DNA of 39,952 bases from an uncultured Pedosphaera sp. Its GTDB lineage: Bacteria; Verrucomicrobiota; Verrucomicrobiia; Limisphaerales; Pedosphaeraceae. Below the pieces are notes generated by a model. The model was not told where the DNA came from, did no database searches, and worked only from the letters and a program-made list of their open reading frames with translations. Shown one piece after another: positions 1-8,211 of this stretch. The position numbers and the translations under genes are program-made. Where the stretch lies: the NCBI GenBank assembly GCA_903918755.1, contig CAIXFN010000036.1, positions 1 through 39,952 on the forward strand, read 5' to 3'. Every line of letters begins with the position of its first letter. Positions within the stretch are counted from its first letter, which is position 1.

Positions 1-54
1 GGATGGAGCCGGTATTGCGGCGCGCCTTGCGGGCCGCCCGCTGACGGCGATCGC

Positions 55-774
55 TCAGGGGTCTTCGGCTTCTCCGGATTCCTTGCGAACGGAGGAAGTC
101 CGGGGGCCGAAGAGCGCCGTTCCCACCCGGACGATCGTGGCGCCTTCCTCGATCGCCACTTCGAAATCGCCGCTCATGCCCATGCTGAGAACGGGCAGAG
201 GCGCCGCCAAAATCTGTTCACATTGATCCCGCAACAGCCGCAATTGCCGGAACACCGGTCGCACCTTTTCCGGGGTGGTGCTATAGGGCGCGATGGTCAT
301 GAGACCGTGGATTTCCAGGCGCTTGAGGGCGGCAATCTGGGCGAAGTCGGCGAGGACCGCCTTCGGGGCATAGCCAAACTTGCTTGATTCCCCGGCGACG
401 TTCACCTCCAGCAGAATCGGCATCGTCTTGGACAATTTTTCCGCCCAACGGTCGAGTTCGATGGCCAGGTTGAGGCTGTCCACGCTTTGGATGAAGGAAA
501 AAAGCTGGATGGCATCCCGGCATTTGTTGGATTGGAGGTGCCCGATCATGTGCCAGCGGAGGTTGCCGGGGCATTGGCCGATTTTAAGGCGGGCCTCCTG
601 CACCTTGTTCTCCCCGAACAAGCGCAACCCGAGCGCTCCCGCCGCCCGGATGGCGGGGGCCATTTGGCCCTTGCTGACGGCCATTAATTCCACCGAGGCC
701 GGGTTGCGCCCGGCCCGTTCGCAAGCTGCGGCCATCCGCGTCCGTATGTGTGCCAAATTCTCCGCCAAATCCAT
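55..774 (-). CDS. yggS: YggS-family pyridoxal-phosphate homeostasis protein
   Basis: A 239-residue single-domain protein of the YggS/PROSC (PLPBP) family, a cytosolic PLP-binding TIM-barrel protein that buffers free PLP and affects amino-acid and keto-acid pools. Visible family marks are MAVSKGQ with the expected PLP lysine at K35, the MIGHLQSNK segment near residue 76, and the C-terminal phosphate-binding stretch LSMGMSGDFEVAIEEG followed by VRVGTALFG. Length is normal for the family (about 225-245). The start at 774 gives the usual N-terminus (MDLAENLAHIRTRM). It is not co-directional with the next gene, the EVE-domain protein, which begins 120 bases away on the other strand. No regulatory site is evident. 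The family call is secure; a precise metabolic role is not derivable here. Confidence 0.93.
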   Translation of the reverse strand: MDLAENLAHIRTRMAAACERAGRNPASVELMAVSKGQMAPAIRAAGALGLRLFGENKVQEARLKIGQCPGNLRWHMIGHLQSNKCRDAIQLFSFIQSVDSLNLAIELDRWAEKLSKTMPILLEVNVAGESSKFGYAPKAVLADFAQIAALKRLEIHGLMTIAPYSTTPEKVRPVFRQLRLLRDQCEQILAAPLPVLSMGMSGDFEVAIEEGATIVRVGTALFGPRTSSVRKESGEAEDP

Positions 775-894
775 GGAGGCATTAAGCCACAGGTGGAGCC
801 GGGAGGGAATGCAGATTTTGCCGCCCCGGGTTTCCCGGCTTGCCGGGCTCGGTTCCCGGGACTAACGTTTTGACCGGCAATTGGAAAGCGTCCC

Positions 895-1308
895 ATGGCA
901 AAAAACTACTGGTTGGTGAAATCGGAACCGGCGTCCTACGCATGGCCCACCCTGGTCAAAGACGGTCGGACCGCCTGGACCGGCGTGCGGAATTATCTGG
1001 CCCGGAATCATCTGCGCGCCATGCAGGTGGGTGACCCGGTGCTCTTCTACCACAGCGTCACCGGCAAGCAGGTCGTGGGATTGGCCAAGGTCTTGCGCTC
1101 CGCCTATGCTGATCCCACCGCCACTGAGGGAGATTGGTCCGCCGTGGATCTGGGGCCGACGGAGACTTTGGCCAAGCCCGTGGATTTGGCGACCATGAAG
1201 GCCGATCCGCTCCTCAGTCAGATGATGTTGTTTCGCCAGTCACGGCTCTCGGTCATTGCCTTGACCCGGGAGGAATTTGAACACCTTTTGGCTCTGGCCC
1301 GGGAGTAA
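895..1308 (+). CDS. EVE domain-containing protein
   Basis: A 137-residue protein that is almost entirely one EVE domain, the PUA-like fold of the thymocyte nuclear protein 1 family, thought to bind modified bases in DNA or RNA. The N-terminus YWLVKSEPASYAW followed by TAWTGVRNYLARNHLRAM and VGDPVLFYHS is the classic signature. The C-terminal part with PLLSQMMLFRQSRLSVIAL is also typical. Length matches bacterial stand-alone EVE proteins. The ATG at 895 follows a weak purine-rich stretch (GGAAAG, about 8 bases upstream). It stands between the divergently placed yggS and the DUF485/symporter pair, with 123 bases before the next start, so it is probably its own unit. The biological substrate in bacteria is not settled. 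Confidence 0.93.
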   Translation: MAKNYWLVKSEPASYAWPTLVKDGRTAWTGVRNYLARNHLRAMQVGDPVLFYHSVTGKQVVGLAKVLRSAYADPTATEGDWSAVDLGPTETLAKPVDLATMKADPLLSQMMLFRQSRLSVIALTREEFEHLLALARE

Positions 1309-1431
1309 CTGACCCCGGCGGTGCCGGACGGGACACGCCGGATGGACGGCCGAACCAGGGTTTACGAGGATTTCTCTCGCCGCCGTCACGTGGCAATTGC
1401 CAAAGGCCAGTTACTCTGCTAAACCCTCGCC

Positions 1432-1746
1432 GTGAAAAATCCCGCCCCAACCCCGATTGACATTCACAGCGAAGAGTTCCTTCGCGTTTTGATGCGCCGC
1501 CAGCTCACCCTCTCGGTCTGTTGTGCCGGAGCTTTTCTGGTGGCGCTGCTGGGTCTGCCGCTGGCGAATTATTTCTTCCCGGAATTCATGGCCACGCGGG
1601 TGTTGGGCTTCACGTTGACCTGGCTGATCCTCGGGGTCCTGTTTTTCCCCTTCGTCTGGATCATTGCCTGGGTGTTCATCAAACGATCCATTGCGTTGGA
1701 AGACGCCGAAACGGCGGAAGTCGTTCGCTCCGGCCGAAAGCAATAA
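1432..1746 (+). CDS. DUF485-type small membrane protein, symporter partner
   Basis: A 104-residue protein starting with GTG. It has a hydrophilic N-terminus (about 25 residues) and two transmembrane segments (about residues 26-48 and 60-83), then a short charged tail. This layout fits the DUF485/YjcH family, small proteins encoded immediately upstream of acetate/solute symporters of the SSS family. The next gene is exactly such a symporter, starting within about 20-50 bases, so the two are very likely co-transcribed and may form a complex. DUF4212, the alternative small partner of VC_2705-type symporters, has a similar topology and cannot be fully excluded. The GTG start is chosen because it is the only in-frame start ahead of the conserved region. 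Confidence 0.75.
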   Translation: MKNPAPTPIDIHSEEFLRVLMRRQLTLSVCCAGAFLVALLGLPLANYFFPEFMATRVLGFTLTWLILGVLFFPFVWIIAWVFIKRSIALEDAETAEVVRSGRKQ

Positions 1747-1767
1747 GGAACGGTCCCGGTTGAACCA

Positions 1768-3807
1768 TTGCTGCCCATGATCACCCCATTCCTAGCCATG
1801 ACGGTGGATCCCTGGATCCTGGCGTTTTCTCTCATTACCGTTTCCGCCACGATTTTCATGGGCTTTTGGTCGGCCCGACAGTCGCGCACGGCGAGCGATT
1901 TTTTTGTGGCGGGCCGGTCGGTGTCGGTGGGATGGAACGCTTCGGCGATTTCCGGGGAATACCTCTCCGCCGCCTCCTTCATGGGGATTGCCGGGATGGT
2001 GATGAAGAACGGCTACGACGCGCTGTGGTATCCGGTTTGTTATGCCTGCGGTTACCTTTTTCTGCTGTTGTTCATCGCGGGACCGTTGCGGCGGTTCGGC
2101 GCGTACACCATCCCTGATTTCGCGGAAGGCCGGTATGATTCGCCGATCTTCCGCAAAGTAGCGGTGATTTTCGTCCTGTTCATTGGCTTCTTTTATACGA
2201 TGCCGCAGATGAAAGGGGCGGGCACGACCCTGGCCTACATATTCCCCGGCTTGGATTATCGCTGGGGCGTGATCCTGGTGGGCGCAGTCATCACCCTGAA
2301 TGTGTCCCTGGGCGGCATGAAAGGGATCACACTGGTGCAGGCCTTTCAATATTGGGCCAAGATGTTTGCGATTTCGGTGCCGATTTTTGTGCTGATGGCG
2401 GTCTATGGCAATTACGGGTCGCAACTGCTGCCCAATGCCGCCGGGCGCAAACCGCTCCCCGCCACCGCACCGGCGGATACCACCTGGGGCAGTCCCTTCG
2501 GTCCGTTGACCACGAAAGCCGCGAAGGCGGCGAATGCCTCACCCCGCTTCCATTTACCGCCGGAGTTCCGGGCCGGATTGGTGGAACTGCTGGCGTCCCA
2601 ATCACCTCCGACGCCGCCGACTGCCGCCGGATTGTCCAATGTCCCCGTGGCAGTGTTGGTGGAAAAATATGCCAGCCTGCAGGGAGCCAAGGTGCTGACG
2701 TCCTCCAATTTCCCTACACGGTTGGTGAGTTATCCAACTCCGGCCAAGGAACCGACGGCCGCGGAGTTCAAGTCGGGATTGGAGCAAACCTTGACCCGGG
2801 AAGGCATCACGGTCATTCCGGGCGGAACCGGGGAAATCTGGGCGGTGCCGACGGCTGAGTTGTCCTCTTACCGGCTGCCGCCCGTGAATGTGCGGGCCTT
2901 ATCGCTCCTCTACACGTATTCGCTCATTATTGCGCTGGTCTGCGGCACCGCCGGGTTGCCGCACATTCTGGTGCGGTTTTACACGAATCCTGATGGGGTG
3001 GCGGCCAAGCGGACCACCATGTGGGTGATGATTTTGATCGGGATCTTTTATGTGTTTCCCCCGATCTTTGGCGTGCTGGGGCGCAATTTGTTGCCGGAAC
3101 TTTATTCCGCGGTGGGGGCCAAGGGAACAGACAAGGTCGTGCTGGAACTCCCCAGTTTGCTGAATCAAAAGGTGCCGGGTTTGGGTTCAGTGCTGAGCGG
3201 CATCACGTGCGCCGGGGCATTTGCGGCGTTCATGAGCACCTTTAGCGGGCTGCTGGTCTCCATGACCGGGGCGCTCGCGCATGACGTTTACGGACGCATC
3301 CTGCGCCCCCAAGCCACTCCGGCCGAGCGGATGCGGGCGTTCAAGTTTTCGGCGGTGATTATTGGCATCGTGGCGATCCTCCTCGGCATGCGGGTGGAAA
3401 AATTGGACATCAACTTTATGGTCGGCCAGGCCTTCGCCATCGCCGCCGCAAGTTATTTTCCGCTCCTCTTTCTCAGCGCCTGGTGGCGCGGGATGACCGT
3501 GAAGGGTGCCGCCACTGGCATGCTGGTGGGAGGCTTGCTGGCGCTGGTCGGGGTTTCCCTGACCAGCTTCACGGATCTCAAGGTGTTGCCACTCGATGCC
3601 TATTGGGCGGCGCATCCCCTGGCGCGGATTCTTTGTGAGCAACCCGCCATCTGGGCGGTACCGCTGGCGATTCTTTTGATGATTGTGGTTTCCAAGCTGA
3701 CCGCCCGAGATATCCCGGCCGATGTGCGCATGAAAATGCTGGTGCTACACGCGCCCGAGCAGCTGGGTTTGAAGCAGGAGTATATCCAGGAACATCAGGG
3801 ACACTGA
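1768..3807 (+). CDS. Sodium:solute symporter (SSS family) with large central soluble insertion
   Basis: A 679-residue multi-spanning membrane protein of the sodium:solute symporter family (ActP/VC_2705-like), expected to couple Na+ entry to uptake of a small organic anion such as acetate. Early segments carry SARQSRTASDFFVAGRSV and SAISGEYLSAASFMGIAG, the standard SSS signature around TM1-TM2. Late segments include LSGITCAGAFAAFMSTFSGLL, also typical. Residues about 214-372 are a hydrophilic stretch inserted between membrane segments. They are rich in Pro/Ala and end in a possible small folded module (see findings), which makes the protein longer than the usual ~550-600. The TTG at 1768 is the longest start; ATGs at 1777 and 1798 are equally plausible. 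It lies directly after the DUF485 gene. Substrate is unknown. Confidence 0.88.
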   Translation: MLPMITPFLAMTVDPWILAFSLITVSATIFMGFWSARQSRTASDFFVAGRSVSVGWNASAISGEYLSAASFMGIAGMVMKNGYDALWYPVCYACGYLFLLLFIAGPLRRFGAYTIPDFAEGRYDSPIFRKVAVIFVLFIGFFYTMPQMKGAGTTLAYIFPGLDYRWGVILVGAVITLNVSLGGMKGITLVQAFQYWAKMFAISVPIFVLMAVYGNYGSQLLPNAAGRKPLPATAPADTTWGSPFGPLTTKAAKAANASPRFHLPPEFRAGLVELLASQSPPTPPTAAGLSNVPVAVLVEKYASLQGAKVLTSSNFPTRLVSYPTPAKEPTAAEFKSGLEQTLTREGITVIPGGTGEIWAVPTAELSSYRLPPVNVRALSLLYTYSLIIALVCGTAGLPHILVRFYTNPDGVAAKRTTMWVMILIGIFYVFPPIFGVLGRNLLPELYSAVGAKGTDKVVLELPSLLNQKVPGLGSVLSGITCAGAFAAFMSTFSGLLVSMTGALAHDVYGRILRPQATPAERMRAFKFSAVIIGIVAILLGMRVEKLDINFMVGQAFAIAAASYFPLLFLSAWWRGMTVKGAATGMLVGGLLALVGVSLTSFTDLKVLPLDAYWAAHPLARILCEQPAIWAVPLAILLMIVVSKLTARDIPADVRMKMLVLHAPEQLGLKQEYIQEHQGH

Positions 3808-3828
3808 ATCGCGCCACCCGCCGCCGGA

Positions 3829-5292
3829 TCAAGGGGCCTGGGCGGGCAGCACTTCGCGCACGGATTCGGCCAGGGCGGCCACCATGCGTAATGCCTGTTT
3901 CCGAGTCGTGCAATACGGTGGCAGCAGCACGATGACATTGCCGATCGGGCGGGTGAGCACCCCCCGTCGGGCCATGGCTTCACAGACCCGGATGCCCGCC
4001 CTTTCCCGCAAATCATAAGATTCGCGGGTCTGCCAGTTTTTCACCAACTCGATGCCCACAACGAGGCCGACCTGGCGGATGTCCCCGATTTGTGGCAGTT
4101 CCCACAAGCCGCGCAATTCCTGGCGCAAGGTTTCCTGCAGCATCCGCCGGGCGCGCAAAGAAGCGGCGCCGGCCAGGAGATCAAGGCTGGCCAGGGCTGC
4201 CGCCGCCCCCAGTTGATTGCCGGTGAAACTGTGACCGTGGAAGAAAGTTTTGAATTCCGCGTAATCTCCCAGGAAGGAATCGAAGACCCCGGTCGTTGTC
4301 AGGGTGGCGGCCATCGGCAGGTAGCCGCCGGTCAAACCCTTGGCCACGGCTAGGTAATCCGGTTGAACGCCTTCCTGGTGACTGGCAAACAGGCTGGAGG
4401 TGGTTTCCGAATCCGTTGGCTCGCCGGGGCCGGTGCGTCCGAATCCCGTCATCACCTCGTCCGCGATCAATTGGGCTCCGTGGGCTCGGGCGATTTCCGC
4501 GGCCTGACGTAACCATCCATCCGGTTGCGCGATGATGCCGGCGGCGCCTTGTACCCGCGGTTCGACGACGAAGGCGGCGTACGGATTCCCCTTCTTCCTT
4601 CGCGTGGTGAATTTTTGCTCCACCAGGCTCAGGCATTCCGTTCCACATTTTCGATAGCTTCGGGCGTCGGCGCGATCCGGCCGGGCACGATTGAACGGGC
4701 AGCGGTAGCAATACGGCGACATAACCTGGTCCGTGCGGAAGAGCAGGCCCGCGTAAGCTTTGTGGAAAAGATCGATGTGGCCCAGGGCAACGGCCCCCAC
4801 GGTGTCGCCGTGGTAAGCCCCTGTGAGGGAAAGAAACCGGGGGCGCTTGGAAAAGCCGGAGCGAATGGCGTGGACGTACGCCAGTTTCAGGGCGACTTCC
4901 ATGGCGGTGGATCCGTCGTCCGAGAAGAAAACCTTGGTCAAGGAGGTGGCCGACCGCACCGGGGGCACGGGTTGGGCCGCACTCACCAGGCGCGCGGCCA
5001 GGAGGGACGCGGGTTCATTGGCCAGTCCCAGGGCGGAAGAATGCGCGATCTTGCGCAATTGGCGGGTGATGGCGCCGTTGATTTTGGGATGGGCGTGGCC
5101 GTGGAGATTGGTCCAAATGGAGGAATTGCCATCCAGATACTCCTTGCCATTCACATCCCGCAGGACCGCCCCCTCGCCGGAGACAATCACGATGGGTTCC
5201 TGATTTAACCAGTCCCGCATTTGCGTGAACGGATGCCAGACATGTTGGTGGTCCAGGCGGGCCAGTGGATGGGGGGCAGGGCGGCGGCTCAT
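3829..5292 (-). CDS. bioA: Adenosylmethionine-8-amino-7-oxononanoate aminotransferase
   Basis: DAPA aminotransferase, the class-III PLP aminotransferase that converts KAPA to 7,8-diaminopelargonate using S-adenosylmethionine in biotin synthesis. The N-terminal HVWHPFTQM is diagnostic of BioA. The PLP lysine is K318 in AVAKGLTGGYLPM, preceded by the LIADEVMTGFGRTG aspartate motif. At 487 residues it is longer than Escherichia coli BioA (about 430). The excess includes a stretch with four cysteines (C195, C198, C216, C220). The ATG at 5292 overlaps the bioF stop by 4 bases, so the two are translationally coupled and act in consecutive steps. No bioB, bioC or bioD is present in the window. A convergent symporter gene ends 22 bases beyond the stop. 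Confidence 0.95.
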   Translation of the reverse strand: MSRRPAPHPLARLDHQHVWHPFTQMRDWLNQEPIVIVSGEGAVLRDVNGKEYLDGNSSIWTNLHGHAHPKINGAITRQLRKIAHSSALGLANEPASLLAARLVSAAQPVPPVRSATSLTKVFFSDDGSTAMEVALKLAYVHAIRSGFSKRPRFLSLTGAYHGDTVGAVALGHIDLFHKAYAGLLFRTDQVMSPYCYRCPFNRARPDRADARSYRKCGTECLSLVEQKFTTRRKKGNPYAAFVVEPRVQGAAGIIAQPDGWLRQAAEIARAHGAQLIADEVMTGFGRTGPGEPTDSETTSSLFASHQEGVQPDYLAVAKGLTGGYLPMAATLTTTGVFDSFLGDYAEFKTFFHGHSFTGNQLGAAAALASLDLLAGAASLRARRMLQETLRQELRGLWELPQIGDIRQVGLVVGIELVKNWQTRESYDLRERAGIRVCEAMARRGVLTRPIGNVIVLLPPYCTTRKQALRMVAALAESVREVLPAQAP

Positions 5293-6497
5293 GACAGTGG
5301 CAAGGTCGGCCGGATTTCCACCAGCGCACCGGCGAGCCGTTCCAGATCTTCCCGGGTGTGGGCAGCGGAAAGCGTCAGCCGCAGGCGGGCGGAGCCGCGC
5401 GCCACGGTGGGATAACGGATGGCCGGGATAAAAATGCCCCGCTCCCGCAAGTGGGTGGCCGCCGCGACGGCCGCCGTTTCGTCCCCGATCACCAACGGGA
5501 CGATGGGGCTGCTAAATTCCGGGACCGGCCATCCGGCCGCCCCTAACATGGCACGGACCTCCGCGATATTGGCCCACAATTGCGCGGCGCGTTCCGCGCC
5601 TTCGGGCGAACGGACCAGATCCACCGCTGCATGCGCTGCCGCCGCGGCGGCGGGCGGCGGAGCGGTGGAGAAAATAAAGGAACGGGCGCGGTTGATCAGG
5701 TAATCGATCAGTTCCGGAGCCCCGCAAATGTAGCCCCCCGCCGACCCCAGCGCCTTGCCGAGGGTGCCCAATTGGATCTCAATCCGGCCCGTGACCCCGG
5801 CCGCCTCCGCCACACCCCGGCGGTGGTCTCCGAATACGCCTGTGGCGTGCGCCTCATCCACCATCAACCAGGCGCCAAAGCGTTCTTTCAGCGCCACCAA
5901 CTCAGCCAGCGGAGCCGCATCGCCGTCCATCGAGAAGATGCTTTCGGTGACTATCAACACCTGGGAGCCCCGGCTTTCACTGCCGGTGGGACGGTCGGCC
6001 GCCCATTTCAGGATCTCCTCCAAGGCGGCCAGATCATTGTGGGGAAACACCCGGAGTTTGGCCCCGCTCAAGCGGGCGGCATCCACCAGGCTGGCATGGA
6101 CGAGTTTGTCCAGAACAATGATGTCCTCTTTGCCGACGAGCGCGCCGATGGTTCCCAGCGCCGCCGCATAGCCCGAAGCAAACGAAAGCGCCCCGCCCGT
6201 TCCCTTGAACTCCGCCAAGGCGGTTTCCAGTTCGTGGTGCGGGGCCAGCGAGCCGCAGATCAGGCGCGAGGCGCCGCTTCCGGTACCATATCGCGCGGTG
6301 GCTTCCAGCGCGGCGGTTTTGAGCCGGGGGTGGTCCGCCAGCCCCAGATAATCGTTGGAAGAGAAATTGAGGAATTCCTGGTCGTTGAACCGGATGAGCC
6401 GTGATTGCGCCGAATCAATCCGGCGCAGGACGCGATGCAATCCTTGCGCCTGAATGGCGTCCAACCGCTGGCGAAGCTCACTCGCGAAACGATTCAT
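5289..6497 (-). CDS. bioF: 8-amino-7-oxononanoate synthase
   Basis: KAPA synthase, an alpha-oxoamine synthase that condenses pimeloyl-ACP (or -CoA) with L-alanine in the first committed step of biotin ring assembly. The 402 residues match the family. Visible motifs are FLNFSSNDYLGLADHP near the N-terminus, YGTGSGASRLICGS, the VDEAHATGVFG aspartate/histidine segment, and LGTLGKALGSAGG with the PLP lysine at K248. Glycine-C-acetyltransferase is the nearest alternative, but the adjacent bioA settles the call. It starts 15 bases after the amidohydrolase stop and overlaps bioA by 4 bases, so it looks like the third gene of a four-gene operon led by hpf. Confidence 0.95.
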   Translation of the reverse strand: MNRFASELRQRLDAIQAQGLHRVLRRIDSAQSRLIRFNDQEFLNFSSNDYLGLADHPRLKTAALEATARYGTGSGASRLICGSLAPHHELETALAEFKGTGGALSFASGYAAALGTIGALVGKEDIIVLDKLVHASLVDAARLSGAKLRVFPHNDLAALEEILKWAADRPTGSESRGSQVLIVTESIFSMDGDAAPLAELVALKERFGAWLMVDEAHATGVFGDHRRGVAEAAGVTGRIEIQLGTLGKALGSAGGYICGAPELIDYLINRARSFIFSTAPPPAAAAAAHAAVDLVRSPEGAERAAQLWANIAEVRAMLGAAGWPVPEFSSPIVPLVIGDETAAVAAATHLRERGIFIPAIRYPTVARGSARLRLTLSAAHTREDLERLAGALVEIRPTLPLS

Positions 6498-6512
6498 GGC
6501 GGCAGGCGGTGG

Positions 6513-7778
6513 CTATGGCCGGATGGCCCATTCGCCTGCAATCATGCTGGCCGCCACCAGTCCCCGATGGGCCAGGACGCCTTCATACGCCTCCCTGGTC
6601 GCGCCGGTGAACGGAATCGCGATCAGGTCGGCGTAAGCCCGGGCGGAGAGTTCGCCCACTTTACCGGCCAGGCCCAGCGCGCGGGCGCCATTCACGGTGG
6701 CCATTTGCAAAACGGTCCGCGGCGCGAGGGCCGGAAAGGCCTCCGCGAATTGGCGCAACTCGGCGAACATGTCCAGTTCGGCCGGCTTTTTCCTGACCTG
6801 GTGAACGCTGGCCAGACTGTCGGTGCCCAGACAAACGTTCACGCCCGCCCGGGTGAGTTCCGCCAAGGGAAAGGGCGGACGATTGAAATACGAATGACTG
6901 CGCGGGCAGTGCGCCACGCTGACTTTGCGGCGGCTGAGCAAATCTGCATCCCCGGGTCCCAGGCAGTTGGCATGCACCGCCAGCACATTTTTGTTCAATG
7001 CCCCGTGCCGTTCGTAATGTTGCACCGGAGTGCCCAGACCGCAATCCGCCATGTCCCGGCCGTTCTTGGTCAGCCATTCGAACAACTCGCCCCGGCCGTG
7101 GGTGAACATGTCGAATTCCTCGTCGGATTCCGCCAGATGCGTTACCATCGGGCACCGTCGCCGACGGGCGGCGGCGGCCGTCAGACGGAGTAAACCCGGC
7201 GCGGTGGAGTAGGGGGCATGCGGGGAGAAGCCCGTGGCACAGCGGCTCCGGGGCAGGGATTCAATTTTCGTCTCGGCTTCGCCGAGAATTTCCGCCGGGG
7301 GGCGACGGCGGATGACTCCCGTCATTTCCAGGCACGAAATCACCCGCAACGGGGTGGCGGTCCAGACCTCGGGGAGCAGGTCCGGCACCATTTCCACATC
7401 GCCCACGGTCGTGGTGCCATTCCGGAGGAGCATTTTGGCGCCGGTGATCCAGGAAGCCGCGAAATCGGAGTAGAGCCAGCCGGATTTGTTGGCCGTGATG
7501 AGCTTCAACCAGCCGGTAAAGGTGCGGGGGGCGGCGATTTCCCCCGCCATGTGGGTGTAGTCCAAATGACAATGGGCATTGATCATCCCTGGCAGGAGAA
7601 TAACTTCTCCGAGGTCCACGCAGTCGTCCCCGCGGCTTGCCAGCCGTTGCCAAGGCCCCACGGCACTGATTCGCCCTCCCGTGATGGCCACCGCGCCGTT
7701 ATCCAGCGGTGGCCGGGACACCGGAAGCACGGTCCGGGCCCGGAGGATGATGGTATTTTCGCGACCAGTCCGGGTCAC
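6513..7778 (-). CDS. Amidohydrolase-superfamily deaminase/chlorohydrolase-like enzyme
   Basis: A 421-residue metal-dependent hydrolase of the TRZ/ATZ/SAH-deaminase branch of the amidohydrolase superfamily. It shows the expected metal and catalytic sites in order: NAHCHLDYTHM (HxH), FSPHAPYS, THLAES with the third metal histidine, VHANCL, and LGTDSLAS with the final aspartate. The beta-sandwich flanks (IILRARTVLPV... and ...GLVAASMIAGEW) are present. Candidate reactions from the family are deamination of S-adenosylhomocysteine, 5'-methylthioadenosine or aminodeoxyfutalosine; the sequence alone does not decide. Its start overlaps the hpf stop by 4 bases and its stop is 15 bases before bioF, placing it inside an hpf-bioF-bioA operon. 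That context does not obviously explain its substrate. Confidence 0.85.
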   Translation of the reverse strand: MTRTGRENTIILRARTVLPVSRPPLDNGAVAITGGRISAVGPWQRLASRGDDCVDLGEVILLPGMINAHCHLDYTHMAGEIAAPRTFTGWLKLITANKSGWLYSDFAASWITGAKMLLRNGTTTVGDVEMVPDLLPEVWTATPLRVISCLEMTGVIRRRPPAEILGEAETKIESLPRSRCATGFSPHAPYSTAPGLLRLTAAAARRRRCPMVTHLAESDEEFDMFTHGRGELFEWLTKNGRDMADCGLGTPVQHYERHGALNKNVLAVHANCLGPGDADLLSRRKVSVAHCPRSHSYFNRPPFPLAELTRAGVNVCLGTDSLASVHQVRKKPAELDMFAELRQFAEAFPALAPRTVLQMATVNGARALGLAGKVGELSARAYADLIAIPFTGATREAYEGVLAHRGLVAASMIAGEWAIRP

Positions 7779-8128
7779 GCTTCGGCTTCCTGACGGGTGC
7801 GTTTTTTGCGGGAAGCCTCAGTGTGATTCCGGGCTTTGAATTTGCTCTGCCGTTTCCGGATCTGTTGCTCGATTTTCTTGGTAACAACGTCGATGGCGGC
7901 GTACAGATCGCCTTCGGAATCCTGCGCAAAGAGGTCGGGACCGGGAACGGCCAGGCGCATGGAGCAAACGAACTGCCGCTCCGGGGCCTTGGTGGAATCA
8001 TGGTCCAGGGTGACGCGAACGTTGATGGCAAACCGGTCGAGGTGCTCCAGTTTGTCAATCCGGCTGAGAATATGCTCCTCGATAGCCTGAGTGTAAGTAA
8101 TGTTGTGCGTCGTAAGAATGAACTTCAT
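7775..8128 (-). CDS. hpf: Ribosome hibernation-promoting factor, short form (HPF/RaiA family)
   Basis: A 117-residue protein of the HPF/YfiA (sigma-54 modulation) family, which binds the decoding region of idle 30S/70S ribosomes. The beginning MKFILTTHNITYTQAIEEHI and the central region with DLYAAIDVVTKKIEQQIRK are characteristic. A basic C-terminal tail follows (KARNHTEASRKKRTRQ). It lacks the second, dimerising domain of long HPF proteins (about 180 residues), so it is a short-type HPF. It is the first gene of the apparent minus-strand operon with the amidohydrolase, bioF and bioA, and its stop overlaps the next start. The 83-base gap upstream presumably holds the promoter, but I could not define one. 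Confidence 0.9.
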   Translation of the reverse strand: MKFILTTHNITYTQAIEEHILSRIDKLEHLDRFAINVRVTLDHDSTKAPERQFVCSMRLAVPGPDLFAQDSEGDLYAAIDVVTKKIEQQIRKRQSKFKARNHTEASRKKRTRQEAEA

Positions 8129-8211
8129 GTAAACAGTGTGCTTCGTCTTGGCGGGGAAATCCAGTAAAACTCTGCATCAAAAACTGGCAAACCTGCCGCC
8201 TTCTTTGCCCC

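Noticed and set aside
3-44. Possible last codons of a plus-strand gene (MEPVLRRALRAAR, stop at 42-44).
   Set aside because: Only 13 codons are visible and nothing identifies a family; a chance frame in GC-rich DNA is as likely.
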